From the NCBI RefSeq assembly GCF_034427435.1, contig NZ_JAXQNP010000003.1:372001-436000 (forward strand): a stretch of DNA of 64,000 nucleotides, given 5' to 3'. A model generated the notes under the pieces. The model saw only the letters and a program-made list of their open reading frames with translations, made no database searches and had not been told where the DNA came from. The translations under genes and the position numbers were made by a program. Shown here piece by piece: positions 34,855 to 43,706 of this stretch; position 1 is the first letter of the stretch; each line of letters starts with the position of its first letter. This stretch comes from Nitrospirillum sp034427435 (GTDB taxonomy: Bacteria > Pseudomonadota > Alphaproteobacteria > Azospirillales > Azospirillaceae).

Positions 34855-36915
34855 GGGCATCCCCTTTACCGGCCCCCTCGGCGGCCTCATCCTCGGGCGA
34901 AAGACCGACGGTGGCCGCCGCCTTCAACAATTGCTCCAGATCCACGGGCTTGCTGAGGAAGGCGTCCAGGCCCGCGGCGCGGCACCGCTCCCGCTCCTCA
35001 TCCGAGACACCGGCGGTCAGCACCACCAGCGGCGGCAGGGGGCGGTCCGGCGCGCGGGGAAGCGCCCGGATAAGGGTTATGGCTTCCAGCCCGCCCATGC
35101 GGGGCATGTGCATGTCCATGAACACCAGATCATAGGTGCCCGTGTCCACCGCCCGCACGGCGGCGGCGCCATCGTCCACGATCTCCACCTCATGGCCGGC
35201 GCTGCGCAGGACGGTGGACACCAGAACCTGGGTGGAGCGGTCATCCTCCACCAGCAGGATGCGCCGGCCCGCCGCCGGCCGGGGTGGTGGCCCAGCCGTC
35301 TCCGGGGCCTCCGGGGCGACAGGCTCCGCCGCCGGCAGGATGAGCGGCAGCTCGAACCAGAAGCGGCTCCCCTGGCCGGGCGTGCTGTCCACCCCGATGC
35401 GGCCGTCCATATGCTCCACCAGGCGGCGGCAGATGGCGAGGCCCAGGCCGGTACCGCCGAAACGGCGGGCCGTCGTCTCATCCACCTGGCTGAATTCCTC
35501 GAACAGGCCGGATAGCCGTTCCGCCGGGATGCCGATGCCGGTATCGGTCACGGATACGCGCAAGGACGAGGACCGCCCCCCGGGCCTTGGCTGCCGGGCA
35601 GGATTTCCGCCACCAGGTCGATGCCGCCGGTGGCGGTGAACTTCACCGCGTTGGTCAGCAGGTTAAGGACGACCTGCCGCAGGCGGGTGGGATCGCCCAT
35701 GATCCTGGCCGGCACGGCGGCGGCCACCGAGGCGCGGAACGCCAAGCCCTTGCCCATGGCTGAGGGTTGCACCAGGGCCGCGCAATCCTCCACCAGGGCG
35801 CGGAAATCCAGTGGCAGGCTCTCCAGCGTCAGCCGGCCGGCCTCGATCTTGGACAGATCCAGGATATCGTCCAGCAAGCCCAGCAGGGTGCGCCCGGCCT
35901 CCGCCTGCAAGGTCAGCAGGCGGTGCCATTCCCCCGGGCTGACCCCGCCGCGCAACAGCAGTTCGGAAAACCCGATAACCCCCGTCAGAGGGGTGCGCAG
36001 TTCATGGGCCACGGTCGCCAGGTAGCGGGACTTGGCCTCGTTGGCGAGGTCGGCGGCCTTGCGCGCGGCCAGCAGGTCGCGGGCGGTGGCCGCCAGATCC
36101 TCCGTCCGTTCCGCCACGCGGCGTTCCAGGGTCGCGTGCGCCTCGCTCAACGCCCGCTCCGCCTCCTTGGCGGCGGTGATGTCGCGGGCGATAGTGACCA
36201 GGCCTTCCGTCGCCCCCTCGCCATTCTTGAAGGTGGAGCGCACGACGGAATGCCAGCGCTGGCCCGCGGCGTCATGGGGCGCCTCCGCGACGATGATACC
36301 GGCCTCCAACGCCGCCCGGTCCGCCGCCTCGCGGGTGGCGGCGTCCGCGACACCCATCTCCGCGTCCGTGCGGCCGATCAGATCCCCGGGGTCGCCCAGC
36401 CCCAGGGCCTGGGCGTGGGCCCGGTTGCCCCGCAAGTACCGCAGGTTCCTGTCCTTGAAGGAGATGGCGTCCGGCACGCTGTCCATCAGATGGGACAGCA
36501 AGCGCCGTTCCTCCGCCAGGGCGCGGCGCACGGCGCAGTGCTCCGCCGCCTCGCGGATTAGGCGGCGCAAGCGCTCGGGCGTCCAGGGCTTGGGCAGGTA
36601 GCCGAAAATCTGGCCGGCATTGACGGCCGCCCCCAGGGCGTCGATGTCGGTGTAGCCGGTGATCAGCACCCGGGTCGCATCCGACAGTTCGCGTGCCCAG
36701 CGCAGAAACTCATGCCCCGCCACACCCGGCATGCGCTGGTCGGAAATGATGACCACCGGCGCGATGTCCTCATTCTCCAGCATGGCGCGCGCCGTCAGCG
36801 GCGACGTGCTGGTCAGGACATTGAATTCGTCCTCCAGCGCGTCGGCCACCGCCATCAACACCTCCGGCTCATCATCGACCACCATGACGGTGGGAAGCTG
36901 CTGGCCGTTCATCAT
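34847..36915 (-). CDS. REC-PAS-histidine kinase-REC hybrid sensor, split by a -1 frameshift in a G run
   Basis: Frame A (from 36915) encodes a receiver (Asp59), a PAS domain (about 140-255), a coiled coil, HisKA with phospho-His304 (VAHELRTPLTG) and the ATP-binding N box (LNLLTNAVKF). It then runs into a stop at 35548-35550 just after a poly-G run. Frame B continues, in the -1 frame, with SVTDTGIGIPAERLSGLFEE, the G boxes GGTGLGLAICRR and a C-terminal receiver (LVFMDMHMPRMGG), ending at 34847. Joined at G-GGG-GGC (35581-35575) it makes 689 residues of uninterrupted architecture. This is either a genuine frameshift, programmed slippage, or a one-base under-call. Overlaps the upstream REC-REC kinase gene by 4 bp. 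Confidence 0.85.
35575..35581 (-). other. Slippery-heptamer-like frameshift site in hybrid kinase gene
   Basis: Zero-frame codons CCG GGG GGC contain G-GGG-GGC, the X-XXY-YYZ form of -1 slippage sites. A -1 step here joins the two halves exactly. A missing G would have the same effect. Confidence 0.5.
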
Positions 36916-38735
36916 GCACTCCCTAGCGCGGCGTCCGCCGACACCCCGTCCGCCGATGCCCCGGCCGCCGATGCCCCGGCCGCCGATGCCCCGGCCGCCG
37001 ATGCCCCGGCCGCCGATGTCCCGTCCAGGGGGATCTCGATCACCACCTCGGTACCCTGTCCTTCTTCACTATGGAATTCCAAGCGCCCGCGATGGCGCTG
37101 GATGATGCTATAGGAAATGGAAAGGCCGAGGCCAGTCCCGGAACCCACCGGCTTGGTGGTGAAGAAGGGCTCGCAGATGCGGTCGCGGATGGCGGCGGGG
37201 ATGCCGTGGCCGGTGTCGCGCACGGACAGGCGGAACATTGGGCCATTCCGGCCCGTTTCCAGCGTGATGGTCCCGGCCCCGTCGATGGCGTCGATGGCAT
37301 TGCCCACGACGTTCATCAGCACCTGGTTCAGGGGCCCCGGCTGGCAGGTGATGCGCTTGGGACCCGCGTATTTGCGCTCCACCACGATCCGTTCCGACAG
37401 CTTGTGCTGCAACAGGGTCAGCACCGATTCCAGGCTGTCCTCAATCTCCACCTCCTTCACCTCCGCCTCATCCAGGCGGGAGAAGGTGCGCAGCTTCACC
37501 ACCAGATCCTCGACCCTGTCGATGCCCAGACGGGTGGCGGCCAGCCGCTGCCGCATCTTATCCAGGTCGCGTCCGCCCTTTTCCGACAGATGCCCCTGGA
37601 TTTCCGGCGTGATGTTTTCCAGGCAGCGGGCGATGGTGCCCAGATGGTTGCCGACAAAGGCCAGGGGGTTGTTCAGCTCATGCGCGATGCCGGCCACCAG
37701 CGCACCGAGGGAGGCCATCTTGGCTGCCTGCACTAGTTGCGACTGTGTGTCCTGCAGTTCGCGATAGGCCTCTTCCAGTTCCGCGTGCGACCGCTCCAGC
37801 GCCTCGGCCATGGCGGCGCGCTCCTGGGCGATGCGGCGTTCGTCTCGCGTCCGCTCCAGCTCCATCTCCTTGTCGCGGAATTCGCTGGTGATGCGCAGGT
37901 TTTCCTCATGCAGGAACTTGCGGCGCAGCAGGGCGCGGATACGGGCCTTCAGGATTTCGCTTTCGCTGGCCTTGCCCACGAAATCATCGGCGCCGGCCTC
38001 CAGCCCGCGCATCATGTCTTCCTTGTTGTCGCGGGACGTCAGGATGATGATCTGGAACAGCCGGTCATGCTGGCGGCGCATCCGGTCCAGGTGCTGGCAC
38101 AATTCCGTGCCGCTCATCTCCGGCATGACCAGATCGACGACGATGCAGTCGAACCTCTCGCGCTCGATGCGCTCCAAGGCCTCGCGCCCGCCGGACACGC
38201 CCACCACCTCGTGCCCATCCTCCTGAAGCTGGGCGGTGATGAAGAACAGGTAGGTCGGGCTGTCGTCCACCACCAGCAGGCGGCTGCGACGCATCGCCAC
38301 CGGGGCCAGGCCGGCCACCGCCCCAGCCGTGGTCTTGCGCAGCAGGGCCGCGACCCGGCTCAGCAGGATGTCGATGTCGGCGGACTTGGGCACATAGGCG
38401 TCGGCGCCGCTGTCATAGCCCTGGCGCTCCCGGTCCGCGGCGTGGCTGTCGGTCAGCATCAGCACCGACAGGCCGCGGGTGCGCAAATCCAGGCGGACCC
38501 GGCGGACGAACTCGTCCCCGTTCATGCGGGGCAGGTGGTAGTCGACCAGCGCCAGGTCCGGCATTTCCCGGCCCAGATGGTCCAGCGCGCTTTCGGCGTC
38601 ACCGCAAACGGTGACGGACCAGCCCTGGCCTTCCAGGGTCATTTGCAGGCGCAGGGCCTGGGTGGGCAAATCCTCGACCAGCAGAATGCGGTGCCCAGCG
38701 GTCATCGGCGCGGGGATGTCGGACCCCGTCGTCAT
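36912..38735 (-). CDS. REC-REC-histidine kinase
   Basis: 607 residues. Two receivers (Asp65 in LVDYHLPRMNG; Asp201 in VVDLVMPEMSG), a long charged coiled coil (about 275-335), HisKA with AGIAHELNNPLAF (His352), and HATPase with GNAIDAIDG, DTGHGIPAA, FFTTKPVGSGTGLGLS (shown in part). No membrane segment. The tail carries repeated ASAAG pentapeptides. First gene of the leftward chemosensory block, so it probably receives phosphate from CheA or works beside it in place of a diguanylate cyclase. Confidence 0.92.
   Translation of the reverse strand: MTTGSDIPAPMTAGHRILLVEDLPTQALRLQMTLEGQGWSVTVCGDAESALDHLGREMPDLALVDYHLPRMNGDEFVRRVRLDLRTRGLSVLMLTDSHAADRERQGYDSGADAYVPKSADIDILLSRVAALLRKTTAGAVAGLAPVAMRRSRLLVVDDSPTYLFFITAQLQEDGHEVVGVSGGREALERIERERFDCIVVDLVMPEMSGTELCQHLDRMRRQHDRLFQIIILTSRDNKEDMMRGLEAGADDFVGKASESEILKARIRALLRRKFLHEENLRITSEFRDKEMELERTRDERRIAQERAAMAEALERSHAELEEAYRELQDTQSQLVQAAKMASLGALVAGIAHELNNPLAFVGNHLGTIARCLENITPEIQGHLSEKGGRDLDKMRQRLAATRLGIDRVEDLVVKLRTFSRLDEAEVKEVEIEDSLESVLTLLQHKLSERIVVERKYAGPKRITCQPGPLNQVLMNVVGNAIDAIDGAGTITLETGRNGPMFRLSVRDTGHGIPAAIRDRICEPFFTTKPVGSGTGLGLSISYSIIQRHRGRLEFHSEEGQGTEVVIEIPLDGTSAAGASAAGASAAGASAAGASADGVSADAALGSA
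36933..37022. repeat. 15-bp tandem repeat encoding ASAAG pentapeptides
   Basis: Six units of 15 bp; three central units are identical (GGCCGCCGATGCCCC on the + strand) and the outer ones carry one to three changes. They encode the Ala/Ser/Gly tail of the REC-REC kinase and are likely length-variable. Confidence 0.9.
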
Positions 38736-39047
38736 GCGCCGGACCGGTCGTCAAACCGGCCAGCCGCGTTACCCTGCTCCACCAAATCCGCCTCCAGCCC
38801 CGAACCCTCGCCGACAATCCGGGCGCATGGCGTCCAGGAGGGTCAGTCGGAAAAATGCCGTTTTCCCGATGTATTTTCCACCATTCCCGTAACCAGCCCG
38901 TTAACAGGCGCGTCGTGGGTAGCCCGACCGGGGCAGCGGGACCGGCGCGGCGCGTGGGTGCCCCCTCTCCCAATTGCGCGGGCGGCATCCCATATGGGAT
39001 TCTGGTTCCGACATCCGCCGTCTTAGATCAAGGACTTGAGCGCATCC
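38736..39047. promoter_or_regulatory. Divergent promoter region of chemosensory block and M3 peptidase
   Basis: 312 bp with no gene. It contains an inverted repeat GGAAAA-N6-TTTTCC at 38849-38866, about 115 bp before the kinase start, and a perfect 14-bp palindrome ATCCCATATGGGAT at 38987-39000, about 48 bp before the peptidase start. Both are candidate operators. No recognisable sigma-factor promoter was assigned with confidence. Confidence 0.5.
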
Positions 39048-41108
39048 ATGACCATCGCCCGCACCGCCCCGGAAGCCGCCACCGACAACCCGCTGCTGGT
39101 CCCCGGCAGCCTGCCCGCCTTCGACGCGGTGAAGCCGGAGCATGTGGCCCCGGCGCTGGAGGCCGCCATCGCCCGGCATGACGCCGTGGTCCAGGCCATC
39201 GTCACGGGCGACGACCGCGGCTTCGACGCCGTCTGCCGCGCCATGGAACAGGCGGAGGCGGAGCTGTCCGACCTGTGGGCCACCGTCAGCCATCTGCACA
39301 GCGTGGCCGACACGCCGGAACTGCGCGCCGCCCACGCCGCCGCCCTGGAACGGCTGATCGGCTATTCCTCCGCCGTCGCGCAGAACCCGGAGCTTTATGC
39401 CGCTTACGCCGCCGTGGACCAGTCGGCCCTGGGCCCGACGGAGCGGCGCCTGGTGGACCTCAGCCTGCGCAACTTCAAGCTGGGCGGCGTCGCCCTGCCC
39501 CCGGCGGAGCGGGAACGGTTCGCCGCCCTGCAGGTGGAACTGGGCCGGCTGCAGACCGCCTACAGCAGCGCCGTGCTGGACGCGACCGAGGCCTGGGTGG
39601 AACACATCACGGACGAGGCCCTGCTGGCCGGTGTGCCGGCGGGGGACAAGGCCATGCTGGCCAGCCTGGCGGCGGCGCGCAACCTCGATGGCTGGGCCGT
39701 CACCCTGCACCAGCCCTCGGTCCGCGCCATCCTGACCTACGCCGACAACCGCGACCTGCGCGCCCGCGTCTACCGCGCCTATGGCACGCGGGCGTCGGAT
39801 CAGGGGCCTCTGGATCAGAAAAACGGGCCGGAGACCCTGGACAACAGCGAGCGCATGGGCGCCATCCTGGCCCTGCGGCGCGAGGCGGCGGCGCTCTTGG
39901 GCTTCAAGGACCCGGTGGACCTGTCGCTGGCCACCAAGATGGCGCGCACGGGCGCCGAGGTCGTGGACTTCCTGCGCGACCTGGCCCGCCGCGCCCGCCA
40001 GCCGGCGCTGGCCGACAAGGCGCAGTTGGAGGCCTTCGCCCGTGACACCCTGGGCATCACGACGCTGGAGCCCTGGGACAACGGCTATGTCGCGGAGAAG
40101 CTGCGCCAGGCCCTGCACAACGTCGATGACCAGAAGGTCAAGGCCTACTTCCCCCTGCCCCGCGTGCTGGACGGCTTGCTGAGCCTGCTGCGCGATGTCT
40201 TCGGCATCACGCTGGCGGAACAGCCGGCGCCGGTCTGGCACCCGGACGCGCGTTACTACACCTTGTCGCGCGATGGTGTGCCCTTCGCCGGGCTGTACAT
40301 GGACCTGTACGCCCGCACCGGCAAGAAGGGCGGAGCGTGGATGGCGGTGTGCCGCGCCCGCCTGCGGGGCCAGGACGGGACGCAACTGCCCGTCGCCTAC
40401 CTCAACTGCAACTTCGCCCCGCCGGCCGGCGGCAAGCCCAGCCTGCTGAGCCATGGCGACGTGCTGACCCTGCTGCATGAGATGGGGCACTGCCTGCACC
40501 ACGTGCTGAGCGAGGTCGACTATCCCTCCATCAGCGGTGTCACCGGGTTCGAGTGGGACGCGGTGGAACTGCCCAGCCAGTTGCTGGAGAACTTCGCCTG
40601 GGACCGGCAGGTGCTGCGGTCCATGTCCGGCCATGTCGACACGGGCGAGCCCCTGCCCGACGACCTGTTCGACGCCATGCTGGGGGCCCAGCGCTTCCAG
40701 GCGGCGCTGGCCCTGCTGCGCCAGGTGGAGTTCGCCCTGTTCGACCTGCAGATGCACCTGGACGCCGGCATCACCGACGCCGCGGGCATCCAGGCCCTGC
40801 TGGAACGGGTGCGGGCGGAGGTGGCGGTGCTGACCCCGCCGGAATGGCACCGCTTCGCCCACGCCTTCACCCACATCTTCGCGGGCGGATACGCGGCCGG
40901 CTATTACAGCTATTTGTGGGCGGAGCGGCTGTCGCTGGACGGCTTCGGCAAGTTCCTGGAAGGCGACAGGACGGCGGCTGGCGAGGCCTTCCGCACCCAG
41001 GTCCTGGCCGTGGGCTCCTCCCGCCCGGCGCTGGACAGCTACATCGCCTTCCGGGGCCGGGAACCGCAGAACGACGCGCTGCTGAAGCGCTACGGCCTGG
41101 CGGCTTAG
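39048..41108 (+). CDS. M3-family zinc oligopeptidase (oligopeptidase A/Dcp group)
   Basis: Cytoplasmic peptidase degrading short peptides, including signal-peptide fragments. 686 residues with HEMGH at about residue 477 (zinc ligands His/His) and a downstream Glu in GFEWDAVELPSQLLENF. GGYAAGYYSYLWAE near the C-terminus is another family signature. ATG 39048 is chosen; a TTG at 39036 lies only one base from the AAGGA and is less likely. Transcribed divergently from the chemosensory block. Confidence 0.94.
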   Translation: MTIARTAPEAATDNPLLVPGSLPAFDAVKPEHVAPALEAAIARHDAVVQAIVTGDDRGFDAVCRAMEQAEAELSDLWATVSHLHSVADTPELRAAHAAALERLIGYSSAVAQNPELYAAYAAVDQSALGPTERRLVDLSLRNFKLGGVALPPAERERFAALQVELGRLQTAYSSAVLDATEAWVEHITDEALLAGVPAGDKAMLASLAAARNLDGWAVTLHQPSVRAILTYADNRDLRARVYRAYGTRASDQGPLDQKNGPETLDNSERMGAILALRREAAALLGFKDPVDLSLATKMARTGAEVVDFLRDLARRARQPALADKAQLEAFARDTLGITTLEPWDNGYVAEKLRQALHNVDDQKVKAYFPLPRVLDGLLSLLRDVFGITLAEQPAPVWHPDARYYTLSRDGVPFAGLYMDLYARTGKKGGAWMAVCRARLRGQDGTQLPVAYLNCNFAPPAGGKPSLLSHGDVLTLLHEMGHCLHHVLSEVDYPSISGVTGFEWDAVELPSQLLENFAWDRQVLRSMSGHVDTGEPLPDDLFDAMLGAQRFQAALALLRQVEFALFDLQMHLDAGITDAAGIQALLERVRAEVAVLTPPEWHRFAHAFTHIFAGGYAAGYYSYLWAERLSLDGFGKFLEGDRTAAGEAFRTQVLAVGSSRPALDSYIAFRGREPQNDALLKRYGLAA

Positions 41109-41120
41109 GCGCGACCTCAG

Positions 41121-41206
41121 GCGGCGGGCGCCGGCATCCGCCGGCTTGCCTTCCTCGCTTTCCAGTCCGCTGCGCTCCCCGGAAAGCTCCGGCGCCCGCG
41201 GTCGCG
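41121..41206 (-). repeat. Dispersed intergenic palindromic repeat, copy 2
   Basis: Reverse complement of copy 1 at 21534-21623 at both ends: GCGACCGCGGGCGCCGGAG and GAGGAAGGCAAGCCGGCGG, then ATGCCGGCGCCCG. The central 25 bp differ. Located between convergent M3 peptidase and permease genes. Confidence 0.6.
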
Positions 41207-41241
41207 GGCTACCGCAGGCATGAGCCGTTAGTGCGCGCGGT

Positions 41242-42648
41242 TCAAAACAGGTGGCTGGCCGCCAGCACCAGGATCAGGCCGGTGACGGAGACGATGGTTT
41301 CCATCACCGACCAGGTCTTCAGCGTGTCGGCGGTACTGAGGCCCAAATAGTTCTTCACCAGCCAGAAGCCGGGGTCGTTGACGTGGGAGAAGAACAGCGA
41401 GCCGGCCCCCACGGCCAAGACCAGCCATTCCGGCGCCACACCGGACGTCCCCGCGACGGCGCTTAAGGCGCCCGACGCGGTGATGGTGGCGACAGTGGCC
41501 GAGCCCGTGGCCAGGCGGATCAGCACGGCGATGCCCCAGGCCAGCACGATGGGCGAGACCGCCCCCTGCTGGGCGATGCGCGCCAGGGTGTCAGCCAACC
41601 CGGCCTCCACCAGCACCTGCTTGAAGGCGCCGCCACCGGCGATGCTGAGCAGGATGCCGGCGGCCGGGGCCATGGCCTCATGCCACAGCGCGTCCCAATC
41701 GACGCCCTTGTTCCCATGGGCCCTATCCCCTGGGCCGCGCCGGGGGCCGAAGAAGACCGCCAGCGCCACCAGATTGGCCAGCAGCAAGGCCACCGGCGGC
41801 GCCCCCAGCAGGGCCAGCACGGGGTCGTGGCCCAGGGCCGGCACCGCCTTCGCGGCGATCAGCAGAACAGGCAGCAGGACGACGCCCAAGGCCACCCAAG
41901 GAGACGGCAAGGCGTCACGGGGAACCGTGTCCACCGCGCCGTCCCGAACGGAGACAGGGGACACGGCGACGTGGGGCACGATCAGGCCGGCGAACACCGG
42001 CCCCGCCAGCACCGCGATGGGCAAGCCCAGCAGCACGCCCAACACCAATGTCGGGCCGACGCCGGCGCCCAGTTGCTCCACGGCGATGATGGGCCCGGGA
42101 TGGGGCGGCACCAGGGCGTGCAGAACCGACAGCCCCGCCAAGGCCGGCAGCATCAGGCGCAGGTGCTGCCGGCCATCACGATCCCCCCTCAGGGGCAGCG
42201 CCGCGATGATGGGAAGCAGCAGGACGACGCCCGTCTCGAAAAACAGGGGCAGGCCCAGGACCAGCGAAGCCAGCAGGCAACCCCAGGGCCGCCAGCGCGG
42301 ACCCACCGCCCCCACCGTGGCCCCGGCCAGGGAGGCGGCGGCGCCCGATAGCTGGAGCATGGTGCCCAGGGTCAGGCCCAAGGCCACCACCAGGCCCGCC
42401 CCGCCCATGATGTCGCCGAACCCCTTTTGCACGGCGCCGATGGCCCGATCCGGCGCCATGCCCCGCGCCACCGCCAAGGCCAACGCCGCGCACAGCAGGG
42501 CCAGAAAGGGGTGCAGCTTCAGACGGATGATGAGGATCACGGCCAGCGCGATGCAGCCGCCCGCCGCCAGGATCAGCCAGAGATCGCCACTCAGCACGCG
42601 GCCGCCCCGCGCGATCGGAAACCGGTATCGCCCAACGCCATCGCCCAT
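41242..42648 (-). CDS. GntP-family gluconate/sugar-acid:H+ symporter
   Basis: Inner-membrane permease for gluconate or a related sugar acid. 468 residues, about 12-14 helices. Family segments: IRLKLHPFLALLCAALALAV, LPLFFETGVVLLLPI, LSVLHALVPPHPGPIIA, and near the end FFSHVNDPGFWLVKNYLGLS (all recognisable GntP motifs). ATG 42648 has GGAAGG directly abutting it; a GTG at 42597 after GGGGCGG would give 451 residues, the usual family size, and may be the real start. No kinase or dehydratase partner is adjacent. Confidence 0.92.
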   Translation of the reverse strand: MGDGVGRYRFPIARGGRVLSGDLWLILAAGGCIALAVILIIRLKLHPFLALLCAALALAVARGMAPDRAIGAVQKGFGDIMGGAGLVVALGLTLGTMLQLSGAAASLAGATVGAVGPRWRPWGCLLASLVLGLPLFFETGVVLLLPIIAALPLRGDRDGRQHLRLMLPALAGLSVLHALVPPHPGPIIAVEQLGAGVGPTLVLGVLLGLPIAVLAGPVFAGLIVPHVAVSPVSVRDGAVDTVPRDALPSPWVALGVVLLPVLLIAAKAVPALGHDPVLALLGAPPVALLLANLVALAVFFGPRRGPGDRAHGNKGVDWDALWHEAMAPAAGILLSIAGGGAFKQVLVEAGLADTLARIAQQGAVSPIVLAWGIAVLIRLATGSATVATITASGALSAVAGTSGVAPEWLVLAVGAGSLFFSHVNDPGFWLVKNYLGLSTADTLKTWSVMETIVSVTGLILVLAASHLF

Positions 42649-42734
42649 CCTTCCAGGCTGTTCACTCCCGGACCGGAGCTTCGTTGGCGGGAGCGCTTTT
42701 GTCCACCGGTTCCCTTAACCTCACAACGGCCCGC

Positions 42735-43706
42735 TTATAGGGGCGCCAACAGCCAGTGCAGGCTGAACAAGCCATCCGGGTCCACCCAGACCTTGGTGGG
42801 CTCGAACCCGGCGGCACGCGCCATGTTCTGGAAGGTGGCCGGCGCCAGCTTGTAGGAATCCTCGATATGGATGCGTTCGCCGGCACGGAAGTGGAAGAAG
42901 CGGCCGGCCACGGCGGCGCGCTGTTCCCGCTGGCTGATCAGGAAAATCTCGATCTTCGACTGGGCCTCGTTGAAATAGGCGTAATGGCGGAAGCCCGACA
43001 GGTCGAAGGTGCCGCCCAGCTCGCGGTTGATGCGGGCCAACAGGTTCAGCGAAAAGGCGGCGGTGACGCCGGCGCTGTCGTTATAGGCGGCCTCCACCAC
43101 GGAAACGTCCTTGGGGATGTCAACACCCACCAGCATGGCGCCGCCCGGCAGCAGGTGGGCGCAACGGGCCAGGAAGGCGGTGGCCGCCACCGGCGTCAGA
43201 TTGCCGATGGTGGAGCCAGGGAAGAAGCCGATGCGCCGCCGTCCGATGGCGGGCAGCGACAGGGTCTGCTGGGTATAGTCGCCGCAGACGGCGGTGATTT
43301 CCACCTGCGGCATGTCCAGCGCCAGCGCCGCCGCCTCGCGGATCAACTGGTCGCGCGAGATGTCGATGGAGACGTACGAGGCCGGGCGGTCCAGGGCGCT
43401 CAGCAGCAGCCGGCTTTTGCGGCCGTCGCCGGTGCCGAATTCCACCACCTGCGCCTCCGGCCCCGCCAGGGCGGCGATCTCGTCGCCACTCTGGCGCAGC
43501 ATGCCCAGTTCCGTCCGGGTCGGATAATACTCCGGCAGCTCGCAGATGCGCTCGAACAGGGCGGCGCCGGTGGCGTCGTACAGGTATTTGCAGGGGATGC
43601 GGCGGATGGGGTGCGACAGGCCCGCCAGCACATCGTCACGGAAGCTGGCCGCGGCCGGCTCAAAATCCATGAAGCTCACACGGTCGATCACGTCCGTCAC
43701 GATCAT
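42735..43706 (-). CDS. egtD: L-histidine N-alpha-methyltransferase
   Basis: Trimethylates histidine to hercynine with SAM, the first step of ergothioneine synthesis. 323 residues: CKYLYDATGAALFERICELPEYYPTRTE (shown in part: LFERICELPEYYPTRTE), VVEFGTGDGRKSRLLL for SAM, GRRRIGFFPGSTIGNL. Its ATG overlaps the egtB stop by 4 bp, so the two are translationally coupled. Confidence 0.95.
   Translation of the reverse strand: MIVTDVIDRVSFMDFEPAAASFRDDVLAGLSHPIRRIPCKYLYDATGAALFERICELPEYYPTRTELGMLRQSGDEIAALAGPEAQVVEFGTGDGRKSRLLLSALDRPASYVSIDISRDQLIREAAALALDMPQVEITAVCGDYTQQTLSLPAIGRRRIGFFPGSTIGNLTPVAATAFLARCAHLLPGGAMLVGVDIPKDVSVVEAAYNDSAGVTAAFSLNLLARINRELGGTFDLSGFRHYAYFNEAQSKIEIFLISQREQRAAVAGRFFHFRAGERIHIEDSYKLAPATFQNMARAAGFEPTKVWVDPDGLFSLHWLLAPL

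Noticed and set aside
39036..39047. TTG start for the M3 peptidase
   Set aside because: Only one base from the AAGGA; ATG 39048 is the more normal start.
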